Origin: Nitrospira defluvii
Lineage (GTDB): Bacteria > Nitrospirota > Nitrospiria > Nitrospirales > Nitrospiraceae
NCBI GenBank assembly: GCA_016199015.1
Contig: JACQHN010000063.1
Span: forward strand, 1-8,121
DNA length: 8,121 nt
Direction: 5' to 3'
Positions within the stretch are counted from its first letter, which is position 1, and each line of letters opens with the position of its first letter. Below, one piece after another: positions 1-5,132 of this stretch. Below the pieces are notes generated by a model. That model was not told the origin of the DNA and did no database searches. It saw only the letters and a program-made list of their open reading frames with translations. Position numbers and translations under genes: made by a program.

Positions 1-659
1 ATGCTGTTCTCCGTGCTGCGCACCGTCATCGCGGTATGGTCGATACCCAAGAACAGAGCAAATCCTGGTTCATGCCAGCGCTGGTTGCCTTTGCCTTCCG
101 GAAACCAGAGCAGTTCGAGATTATGCCCGTCCGGATCGCGGAACTTGATGGCCTTGATGCCGGCGGCTGCCGCATTCGAAACAGGAATCGTTTGTGGTCT
201 CGGCGAGAGCTGCCGGACATGATGCTTGCGCAACTGCGCCCAGGCCGCTTCCATATCGCGCACCACGATCGCGACGTGTTGGAACCAGAGATCGTTGCTG
301 TAGGAAGGCACGGGAATCGGCCGGACATCGGGTGGCGACAGAAATTCCGTCAGCTCCAGCTGCTGCTCGCCGAGTTGCATTCGAACGACCCGCGCCCGCA
401 CGCCGAAGACGCCCCAGAGCCGATCATACTCCGGTCCATCCACATCGACATCACTGACCGGCTTGAACGTCAGCACGTCACGATAGAAGGCAATCGAACG
501 ATCCATGTCCGCGACGGTAACACCGACCGCAGCGACGGATTGGACGGCGACGCGCGGCTCAGCGGCGAGTGCCGTCGCCGCTAGAAGTAAAAAGAAAAAA
601 GTGAAAAGGTAAAAGTAGTAGGGGCTCCGGCTCCGAACATGTAATTGGTTTGCTCCCAT
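1..659 (-). CDS. Exported VOC (glyoxalase-fold) protein, partial at the left edge
   Basis: The frame is open from ATG at 659 to the window edge (219 full codons, no stop), so the C-terminus lies outside. A GAGGG ribosome site (670-666) sits 6 nt before the ATG. Residues 14-33 form a signal peptide with an aromatic/leucine core and an A-L-A-A end before E34. VOC modules follow: the first starts near residues 42-63 (strand, then RSIAFYRDVL helix), and the second ends in DPDGHNLEL at 175-183. Residues 204-219 (GIDHTAMTVRSTENS) begin a further module, so the full protein probably has at least two complete VOC units. VOC proteins include lyases, isomerases and extradiol dioxygenases; the substrate here cannot be read from the sequence. 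It lies 44 nt downstream of the GMC gene and is probably co-transcribed with it. The signal-peptide core is encoded by a low-complexity repeat, which is unusual. Confidence 0.85.
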   Translation of the reverse strand, partial: MGANQLHVRSRSPYYFYLFTFFFLLLAATALAAEPRVAVQSVAAVGVTVADMDRSIAFYRDVLTFKPVSDVDVDGPEYDRLWGVFGVRARVVRMQLGEQQLELTEFLSPPDVRPIPVPSYSNDLWFQHVAIVVRDMEAAWAQLRKHHVRQLSPRPQTIPVSNAAAAGIKAIKFRDPDGHNLELLWFPEGKGNQRWHEPGFALFLGIDHTAMTVRSTENS

Positions 660-683
660 ACCTTTCCCTCTTACCTTTTTACT
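600..683. repeat. Imperfect inverted repeat of AGTAAAAAGGTAAGAG type around the VOC gene start
   Basis: The left arm 600-615 (agtgaaaaggtaaaag) and the right arm 668-683 (ctcttacctttttact) are complementary at 14 of 16 positions, separated by 52 nt. The plus strand is almost pure purine over 583-620 and almost pure pyrimidine over 661-704, so the pairing potential extends beyond the arms. In the minus-strand transcript, the loop holds the start codon (659) and part of the ribosome site, and one arm is inside the signal-peptide coding region. It may be a structured 5' element or a copy of a dispersed low-complexity repeat. Confidence 0.6.
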
Positions 684-704
684 TTCTACTTTGTACTTTC
701 TACT
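681..704. repeat. Short tandem repeat, unit actttctact with 14-nt period
   Basis: The 10-mer actttctact occurs at 681-690 and again at 695-704, separated by ttgt. It touches the stop codon of the GMC gene and fills the 44-nt gap before the VOC gene. It belongs to the same degenerate GTAGAAAG-like family as the neighbouring inverted repeat. No T-tract hairpin resembling a terminator is seen in this gap, which fits read-through from GMC into VOC. Confidence 0.6.
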
Positions 705-2245
705 CACCCGAGCCGCTTGAGCAGGTGTTGGCCGACTCGGAGCGCGTTGGCCATAATCGTCAGCGAGGGATTCACCGCCGAACTTGATACGAAAAAGCTC
801 GCATCGACAACATAGAGATTGTCCAGATCGTGGGCACTGCAGTTCACGTCCAAGACGGAGGTCTTGGGATCGCGACCGAAGCGGACCGTACCGCATTGGT
901 GCGCCGTCCCCGCGATCGGGATCTTCTTGCCGAGATAGAGGTGCGTCGGCAACAGATGTTCTTCGCACCCGATGTGGTTGAGCATGCTCTTGAGCTTGGC
1001 TGTCAAGCGGCGGTGGGCGTCGAGATTGTTCTCCGTATAGGCCAGCGTGATGCCGCCGTCTTTACCGACAAGCACGCGGTTGTTGGGATCAGGCAGATCT
1101 TCCGAGGTCATCCAGAAATCGAGCGAATGTTTGGCCATCTGATCGAGCGCGAACCCGGGCGCAAAGGCCGGCGCACCAGCCCGCAACGAATCCAGGTCCT
1201 GCTTCCCGATCATCGAAATGTGGCCCAGGGGATAGTCCCAGTCGGTCGAGGGAAAATAGAAATCGTTCAACCCGATGGTCTTTTGAAAGACTGTCGGGTT
1301 CGGTCGCTTCGATATCGCGAGCATGGCCGAATTGTTGTGGCACATATAGTGTCGGCCCACGAGATCGGAAGAGTTCGCGAGGCCGTTCGGGTGCTTGTCG
1401 TTCGCCGAGCGCAGCAGCAACGCCGCTGAGTTGATCGCGCCGCAGGAGACGACGACGATGTTGGCCTGATAGATTTCCAACTCCCCGTGACGCTCTACCA
1501 GGACTCCGGTAACTTCTCGACCCGATGCACTCGTCTCCAGTTTGCTGACCTTGGCATAGGTCAGCATCGTCACGTTCGGATACTGCAACGCCGGATCGAC
1601 GCAGACCACTTGGGAGTCGGCCTTAGCGTTCACGAGACAAGGGAAGCCGTCACAGCTTCCACAACGAATGCAGGGACTCTTCTCCTTGTGGTCCTCATCG
1701 AGCATCACGCCCACCGGCAGGTGGAACGGCCGATAGCCCATCCGTTTCCAGTCTGCGTGGAGTTCTTGGATACGCGGCTCGTGTGTGAGGGCGGGATATT
1801 TATAGGGCGCACTGGCTTTCGGCTCTGTCGGATCTTCTCCGCGATTGCCATGCACGTGGTACAGATGCTCGGCCTGCGTGTAATAGGGTTCCAAATCGTC
1901 GTAGCAGATCGGCCATTCCGGAGAGATGCCGCCCTGATGTTTGACCTCGCCGAAATCCTGTGTGCGCATACGCAGCAGCGCCGCGCCGTAGACCTTTGAA
2001 TTGCCGCCGACGTTGTAGTGGATGCCAGGGTGGAACTGATTGCCGTCTTTGTCCTGCCAGGTTTCTTTGGCCTTGTACTTGTTGTCGATGAAGACGGTCT
2101 TGGAGCTCCAGTTGTCCTTTTCGCGCGGCAGATAGCCGCCCCGTTCCAGCAGGAGAATCTTCTTCCCCGAAGGCGCCAACTTATAGGCCAACGTGCCCCC
2201 GCCAGGGCCGGTGCCGATGATGATGATGTCGTAATGGGTGGACAT
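704..2245 (-). CDS. GMC-family FAD-dependent oxidoreductase
   Basis: This 513-aa flavoenzyme has the usual length for glucose-methanol-choline oxidoreductases, which oxidise alcohols or sugars while reducing FAD. The N-terminal Rossmann motif GTGPGG (residues 11-16) and E34 bind the ADP part of FAD. The GGNSKVYGA stretch (80-88) is the conserved flavin loop. The expected catalytic pair is present: H449 in AHQCGT and N492 in AVNPSLT, with VVDAS (479-483) between them. A four-cysteine segment at residues 192-203 (C-x2-C-x2-C-x4-C) is a notable insertion; it could bind metal or form disulfides, which the sequence does not decide. There is no signal peptide or Tat motif before the Rossmann fold, so the protein is probably cytoplasmic or exported with a partner. 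GGAGG (2256-2252) lies 6 nt before the ATG. It is the first gene of a likely two-gene unit with the exported VOC protein. The substrate is unknown. Confidence 0.93.
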   Translation of the reverse strand: MSTHYDIIIIGTGPGGGTLAYKLAPSGKKILLLERGGYLPREKDNWSSKTVFIDNKYKAKETWQDKDGNQFHPGIHYNVGGNSKVYGAALLRMRTQDFGEVKHQGGISPEWPICYDDLEPYYTQAEHLYHVHGNRGEDPTEPKASAPYKYPALTHEPRIQELHADWKRMGYRPFHLPVGVMLDEDHKEKSPCIRCGSCDGFPCLVNAKADSQVVCVDPALQYPNVTMLTYAKVSKLETSASGREVTGVLVERHGELEIYQANIVVVSCGAINSAALLLRSANDKHPNGLANSSDLVGRHYMCHNNSAMLAISKRPNPTVFQKTIGLNDFYFPSTDWDYPLGHISMIGKQDLDSLRAGAPAFAPGFALDQMAKHSLDFWMTSEDLPDPNNRVLVGKDGGITLAYTENNLDAHRRLTAKLKSMLNHIGCEEHLLPTHLYLGKKIPIAGTAHQCGTVRFGRDPKTSVLDVNCSAHDLDNLYVVDASFFVSSSAVNPSLTIMANALRVGQHLLKRLG

Positions 2246-2380
2246 GGGAGACCTCCGTGGTGCTGGGAGGTAGTCGGGGAAAGGAAGATGATCTTACAGG
2301 GCAACCAGCGATGCTGCTCCGCCGCTTCAGCGCTCCGGGCCGACCGTACTACACCTCACGTTTGTTCGGCTGCGGAACTT

Positions 2381-2408
2381 GGTCCGTTGGAAGCATTCTC
2401 AACGGACC
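2381..2408. repeat. Perfect 9-bp hairpin
   Basis: GGTCCGTTG (2381-2389) is followed 10 nt later by its exact reverse complement CAACGGACC (2400-2408). The loop contains a further GAA/TTC pairing. No T-tract follows on either strand, so it is not a simple intrinsic terminator. It may be a repeat element, a structured leader for the minus-strand GMC transcript or a protein-binding site. Confidence 0.55.
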
Positions 2409-2425
2409 TTCGAACAGTCCTCGCC

Positions 2426-2441
2426 GTCCACATCCGTGGAC
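2426..2441. repeat. Perfect 6-bp hairpin with 4-nt loop
   Basis: GTCCAC (2426-2431) and GTGGAC (2436-2441) flank the loop atcc. It lies 17 nt from the 9-bp hairpin at 2381-2408. Two perfect hairpins this close suggest a REP-like intergenic element or a structured RNA. No T-tract follows. Confidence 0.45.
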
Positions 2442-2551
2442 CGCATCCGTTCGACAAGTACGGTGCCCGGCACTTCGCGCAAGTCGTGGGGACATCCTCG
2501 TTGGCTGCCTGATAACTCATGAAATGGGTGGGTCGAAAGCGCACGATCGTC

Positions 2552-2562
2552 ACCACAGTGGT
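2552..2562. promoter_or_regulatory. Candidate operator palindrome ACCAC-A-GTGGT
   Basis: A perfect 5-bp inverted repeat around a central A sits 11 nt before the -10 box of the toxin-antitoxin promoter, where a -35 element would normally be. Ribbon-helix-helix antitoxins commonly bind short palindromes overlapping their own promoter, and this position suits such autoregulation. Binding is inferred, not shown. Confidence 0.45.
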
Positions 2563-2570
2563 CGGTTCGA

Positions 2571-2579
2571 TGCTATACT
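2571..2579 (+). promoter_or_regulatory. Extended -10 promoter of the toxin-antitoxin cluster
   Basis: TGC-TATACT matches the extended -10 pattern TGnTATAAT at all but one position of the hexamer. No good -35 hexamer is found 17 nt upstream, which is typical of extended -10 promoters. The predicted transcription start is about 2586, just before the AAAGGAG ribosome site (2588-2594) and the ATG at 2601. The leader would therefore be very short. Confidence 0.6.
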
Positions 2580-2600
2580 GCTTTCGGAAAGGAGCCCCTC

Positions 2601-2831
2601 ATGGCTGGTGCAACAAGAACGACCGTCTCTCTTAGGGCAACTGTCTATCGGGCGTTGAAACGAAAGGCCGCGTCCACCGATCGATCACTGTCGGATCTCA
2701 TCAATGCCGCTGTACAGGAGTCACTACGCGAAGATAGGATCGACCTCGCTGCCTTTGAGCAACGACGCAAGGAATCATCCCGCCCCCTGGAGAAGGTGCT
2801 TGAGGACTTGAAACGTGGCGGTCGCTTATAA
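2601..2831 (+). CDS. Ribbon-helix-helix antitoxin (RelB/CopG-like)
   Basis: This 76-aa protein has the length and layout of a type II antitoxin. The N-terminal strand TTVSLRATVYRALKRKA and the following helix (about residues 28-45, SLSDLINAAVQESLRED) form a ribbon-helix-helix DNA-binding fold. The charged C-terminal tail (about 46-76, FEQRRKESSRPLEKVLEDLK) is the likely toxin-wrapping segment. AAAGGAG (2588-2594) lies 6 nt before the ATG. The gene overlaps the following toxin gene by 17 nt, a standard arrangement for translational coupling. It should neutralise the toxin by binding it and repress its own promoter through the palindrome at 2552-2562. The family is clear from fold and context; the exact subfamily (RelB, CopG, ParD) is not. 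Confidence 0.87.
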   Translation: MAGATRTTVSLRATVYRALKRKAASTDRSLSDLINAAVQESLREDRIDLAAFEQRRKESSRPLEKVLEDLKRGGRL

Positions 2832-3075
2832 CGTTCTGCTGAAAAGGTCAGCAGAACGGGAATTGCGCGCCATTCCTCAGCCCGACCTTGTCCAGATCGC
2901 TGATCGCATTCAGGCCCTTGCCCTCAGCCCCCGCCTACCTGGAAGCGAAAAACTTTCGTCGCACGACCAATATCGTGTCCGTCAAGGCGACTATCGTATC
3001 GTCTATGCGGTGAATGACAAAGACCGCATCGTCCATGTCGTCAAGATCGGCCACAGGCGCGAGGTCTATCGGTAA
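2815..3075 (+). CDS. RelE/ParE-superfamily toxin
   Basis: This 86-aa protein has the standard RelE/ParE length. It begins YNVLLKRSAERELRAIP (strand and first helix), continues with a helix ending in SPRLPGSEKL, and ends with the diagnostic run YRVRQGDYRIVYAVNDK, then IVHVVKIGHRREVYR. RelE toxins cut ribosome-bound mRNA using basic residues and a C-terminal tyrosine; R and Y residues sit in the expected places here (GHRREVY near the end). ParE relatives poison gyrase instead, and the sequence alone leans to RelE. The start is GTG at 2815, inside the antitoxin gene, with GAGGA (2802-2806) 8 nt upstream. It is intact and paired with an intact antitoxin, so the module is likely functional. Confidence 0.9.
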   Translation: MAVAYNVLLKRSAERELRAIPQPDLVQIADRIQALALSPRLPGSEKLSSHDQYRVRQGDYRIVYAVNDKDRIVHVVKIGHRREVYR

Positions 3076-3089
3076 GGATGAGGCAATGG

Positions 3090-3434
3090 ATGAATACGTC
3101 GACCGGTGAGATTGCAGTTCCTACGGCGGAAGCAGTCACCGTGACCGAGGATACGCTGACGGTAGACCTCAGCGATGGGCGGAGCCTATCAGTGCCGCTC
3201 GCCTCGTTTCCAAGATTGCTCCATGCCACAACAACAGAGCGGAAGAGTTGGCGATTGATCGGCCGAGGACAGGGCATTCCCTGGAGACGGCTCGATGAGG
3301 ACATCAGCGTCGAAGGCTTGCTGGCCGGCAAACCCTCCGGTGAAAGTCAGGCCTCGTTCAAGAAGTGGCTTACGGCTCGCGCGGGAAACAGGACGCGACG
3401 TTCCGCCCGACGCACCAGAGCCGGGCGCAGCTAG
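3090..3434 (+). CDS. DUF2442 domain protein
   Basis: DUF2442 proteins are small, of unknown molecular function, and often found beside toxin-antitoxin genes. The core here runs from about residue 15 (AEAVTVTEDTLTVDLSDGR) through SVPLASFPRLLHAT to the GIPWRRLDEDISVEGLLAG motif typical of the family. The ATG at 3090 has AGG (3081-3083) at 6-nt spacing and is preferred; an in-frame ATG at 3078 lacks a proper site. It starts only 14 nt after the toxin stop, so it is probably the third gene of that operon. The last 16 residues (GNRTRRSARRTRAGRS) are strongly basic and extend past the usual end after the KKWL helix. They may bind nucleic acid or result from loss of the original stop. A role in toxin control is possible but not shown. 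Confidence 0.83.
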   Translation: MNTSTGEIAVPTAEAVTVTEDTLTVDLSDGRSLSVPLASFPRLLHATTTERKSWRLIGRGQGIPWRRLDEDISVEGLLAGKPSGESQASFKKWLTARAGNRTRRSARRTRAGRS

Positions 3435-3576
3435 ACCTTCGCCCCAGCTCGGCATTCCCTCTCTCTACGCTTCTCCGTAATACGTTTTGATTGCACTAAA
3501 CTTGAGATTTACTCGTACACGCAACTTGTTCAATTGTAGAATTCTCTGGGGGAGAGTGTTAGTATCTGTCAGCAAA

Positions 3577-3592
3577 AGACCCTATAGGGTCT
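3577..3592 (-). terminator. Palindrome AGACCC-TATA-GGGTCT, possible terminator
   Basis: This is a perfect 16-bp palindrome: a 6-bp stem with a TATA loop. On the minus strand the stem is followed directly by TTTTGC, which resembles a short intrinsic terminator. On the plus strand TTTT comes only after a 4-nt gap (agcc). The minus-strand open frame ends in TAG at 3593-3591, overlapping the stem, which favours a minus-strand terminator. A fully symmetric site could instead bind a dimeric regulator or be a recombination site. Confidence 0.45.
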
Positions 3593-3783
3593 AGCCTTTT
3601 CTCCTTGGTTCGAAGAGAGAATAGCCAGGCGCTACTTCTAACAAAGATCCGTTTTGACGAACTGCATGAGCTTGAGATTCTATTCCTACATTGGGGGCAA
3701 GCTTCGATTCCAACTTCGGCCATTCATTTGCTAGGCTTTCAATGATTAGTTTTGGGCGATACTTATTGAGGCGGTGATAGACT
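3591..3783 (-). other. Candidate minus-strand gene remnant, 3' end only
   Basis: Over 3783-3591 the minus strand reads about 63 codons whose product looks protein-like rather than random: YHRLNKYRPKLIIESLANEW, then a lysine/leucine helix, then LLEVAPGYSLFEPRRKG and a TAG stop. The stop overlaps a terminator-like palindrome. The same frame stays open upstream into the start of the 3784 gene, but there it becomes serine-rich and looks like a shadow of that gene. No start codon with a ribosome site is visible at the boundary. It may be the truncated end of a gene whose 5' part was replaced by the cassette, or a chance open frame. I do not recognise the family. Confidence 0.3.
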
Positions 3784-4455
3784 ATGCCAACGAATCTTGA
3801 TGTGCTCAAAGCAGAGTTAGGGTTCGAGGTAGCATATACCCAGCCGGAATTCGATCTTTTCGAGAGTCCATCGCGACTGCTTGATAAGCTGTACAAACGT
3901 CTTGAGAAGCACGGGCTAAAATTAGCAGACCTGCGCGCCGAAAATAGCTCGATCATCGGCGAGCGCCATCTGCATTGTTACCTATTCAACTATGTCATGA
4001 CGGTTAAGATTCGGCACGACAAGATTGAAATACATTGCGTGGAGTTTCCTCGATCCCATGTGGAAACGTATGCCGTCGGGATTTTAGATGCTCTGGCAGC
4101 TGTGAAAGATGCTTTACCCAACCTTTCTTTTAAAGCTTTTGCCATTTCAGTCGCATTGCACGGAAGAGTTGAGGGACAAGCTACCAGGGACTTTATGAAT
4201 CGACTAACCATAAAAAGTCCAGAAGGGTTAGGACCATCCACTGGCGCTGGAGCTGTATTCTATTATGGACAAGAAAATGATCGATTATTGTCATCCCTAA
4301 CCGCTGACATTTCCGCCGCAGTGCAGGATGCAATTTTTTTAAGAATTCATGGAGTTTGGGCCGGTGATCGGACTCCTGTAGAGTCTCTACCGAAGGTAGC
4401 CAGTGATTTTGTCGGGCGGGCGCTGGGGGTTATAGGCTTACAACTGAAAGCGTGA
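3784..4455 (+). CDS. Uncharacterised protein, first gene of the retropepsin cassette
   Basis: This 223-aa soluble protein has no signal peptide or membrane segment and I do not recognise its family. It begins with a mixed region (about 1-55) with a charged helix (RLLDKLYKRLEKHGLKLADL). A strand-rich part follows around residues 60-85 (HCYLFNYVMTVKIRHDKIEIHC). Then comes a helix at about 95-112 (YAVGILDALAAVKDALPNL) and a histidine-containing segment ALHGRVEG. The last 65 residues include FYYGQENDRLLSSLTADIS and IFLRIHGVW. A TAG lies just upstream in frame. The ATG has GGTGA (3773-3777) 6 nt before it and GAGG (3768-3771) further up, an adequate ribosome site. Its stop overlaps the next gene (GTGA at 4452-4455), so the two are probably coupled. 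AT-rich codon use differs from the flanking genes. Confidence 0.72.
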   Translation: MPTNLDVLKAELGFEVAYTQPEFDLFESPSRLLDKLYKRLEKHGLKLADLRAENSSIIGERHLHCYLFNYVMTVKIRHDKIEIHCVEFPRSHVETYAVGILDALAAVKDALPNLSFKAFAISVALHGRVEGQATRDFMNRLTIKSPEGLGPSTGAGAVFYYGQENDRLLSSLTADISAAVQDAIFLRIHGVWAGDRTPVESLPKVASDFVGRALGVIGLQLKA

Positions 4456-4457
4456 CC

Positions 4458-5120
4458 ATGAGTCTTTTTGTTGCCCAATCGTTTAATAAACGATCCTTAC
4501 CTTCGCCAGTCGTTCGCGATGTAGCATCTCAAGTGAGCTCTCTGGCGGCAGGGGAGAGCCAAATAATGACTGCCAAGACCTATCACTGGGACATTGAATC
4601 TTCTATAAGGCCTTCTGCTAGGCAAGATATTCCTCTGAAGAGTTGGATAATGAGCAAGATTGGCGCCTATGCAGGTACTGTGAATCTTCAGATGAGAGGC
4701 TCGTTCAGTCCATCTGCTAGCTCATTTGACCTAGTTACGGATTTGCCTATCAAACCAGCTCATACTAGTCGCCAGGTAGTGTCATACGCCCAGGCCATTA
4801 TACAGGCTCTTGAGGCTGAGCAGATTTCATCTGCTCGAAGTATTCTAGCAGCAATTCCTACCTCCCTGAGTGGTGATCCGCGACTGAGCAGCTTAGGCCA
4901 GGCTCTGGCTCTACCAATCGTTCACTTAACTGCGAAACGCGATACAGACCGCAGCCAGGAATTTAACTGGTTACGGACCGAGGGGTATAAATACAGTGGC
5001 CAGTGGGTGGCCATTGAGGATAATCAGCTTTTGGTCACCGCGCCAACTCTTCGGGACCTCCGTAACCAACTAGGCAGTATGCATCCTAAACGATCTCCGC
5101 TGATCCACCGTATAGTCTGA
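4458..5120 (+). CDS. Protein with C-terminal DUF5678-like module, second gene of the cassette
   Basis: The 220-aa product has two parts. Residues 1-165 are unfamiliar: a strand-rich segment (about 38-95), then helices around 104-135 (SYAQAIIQALEAEQISSARS). Residues 169-220 resemble the short DUF5678 domain: FNWLRTEGYKYSGQWVAIED, then LLVTAPTLRDLRNQL and a proline-containing tail ending HRIV. From memory, DUF5678 usually occurs as a stand-alone small protein and is often encoded next to aspartic protease genes, which is exactly the neighbour here; its function is unknown. The ATG at 4458 has GAAAG (4445-4449) at 8-nt spacing and is preferred. A GTG at 4452, overlapping the previous stop, would add two residues. 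The next gene starts 12 nt after the stop. Confidence 0.75.
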   Translation: MSLFVAQSFNKRSLPSPVVRDVASQVSSLAAGESQIMTAKTYHWDIESSIRPSARQDIPLKSWIMSKIGAYAGTVNLQMRGSFSPSASSFDLVTDLPIKPAHTSRQVVSYAQAIIQALEAEQISSARSILAAIPTSLSGDPRLSSLGQALALPIVHLTAKRDTDRSQEFNWLRTEGYKYSGQWVAIEDNQLLVTAPTLRDLRNQLGSMHPKRSPLIHRIV

Positions 5121-5132
5121 CCAAAACCCTAA

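Larger units (their letters stand above)
2246..2600. other. Intergenic region between divergent transcription units
   Basis: This stretch of 355 nt separates the minus-strand GMC gene from the plus-strand toxin-antitoxin cluster. It holds the GMC ribosome site, two perfect hairpins (2381-2408 and 2426-2441) and, at its right end, a promoter and palindrome for the antitoxin gene. Open frames cross it on both strands, but their predicted proteins have low-complexity, arginine- and serine-rich composition and no good ribosome site, so I do not call a gene. No convincing promoter for the GMC gene was found. Confidence 0.6.
3435..3783. other. AT-rich intergenic region before the three-gene cassette
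   Basis: GC content falls from about 3480 onward. No plus-strand gene is supported here: all three plus frames are interrupted and no start has a ribosome site. The region holds a perfect 16-bp palindrome (3577-3592) and, on the minus strand, a protein-like open frame ending at 3591. A weak -10-like TAGAAT (3537-3542) has only a 3-of-6 -35 match (3514-3519), so the promoter of the cassette is not identified. No tRNA or clear attachment-site repeat was seen at this edge. Confidence 0.5.

Noticed and set aside
36..584. Long plus-strand open frame
   Set aside because: It is antisense to the clear VOC protein; its product is arginine-, histidine- and aspartate-rich with no fold motif, typical of a shadow frame in GC-rich DNA.
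830..1999. Several long plus-strand frames inside the GMC gene
   Set aside because: The minus strand encodes a full-length GMC enzyme with all motifs; the plus frames show no motifs or ribosome sites.
2257..2658. Plus-strand 133-codon frame and a 66-codon minus-strand frame in the intergenic region
   Set aside because: The plus frame runs into the antitoxin gene in another frame, neither has a good ribosome site, and their composition looks non-coding.
3784..3956. Upstream part of the minus-strand frame that overlaps the 223-aa gene
   Set aside because: This part is serine- and arginine-rich and looks like a shadow of the plus-strand gene; only the part left of 3784 is protein-like.
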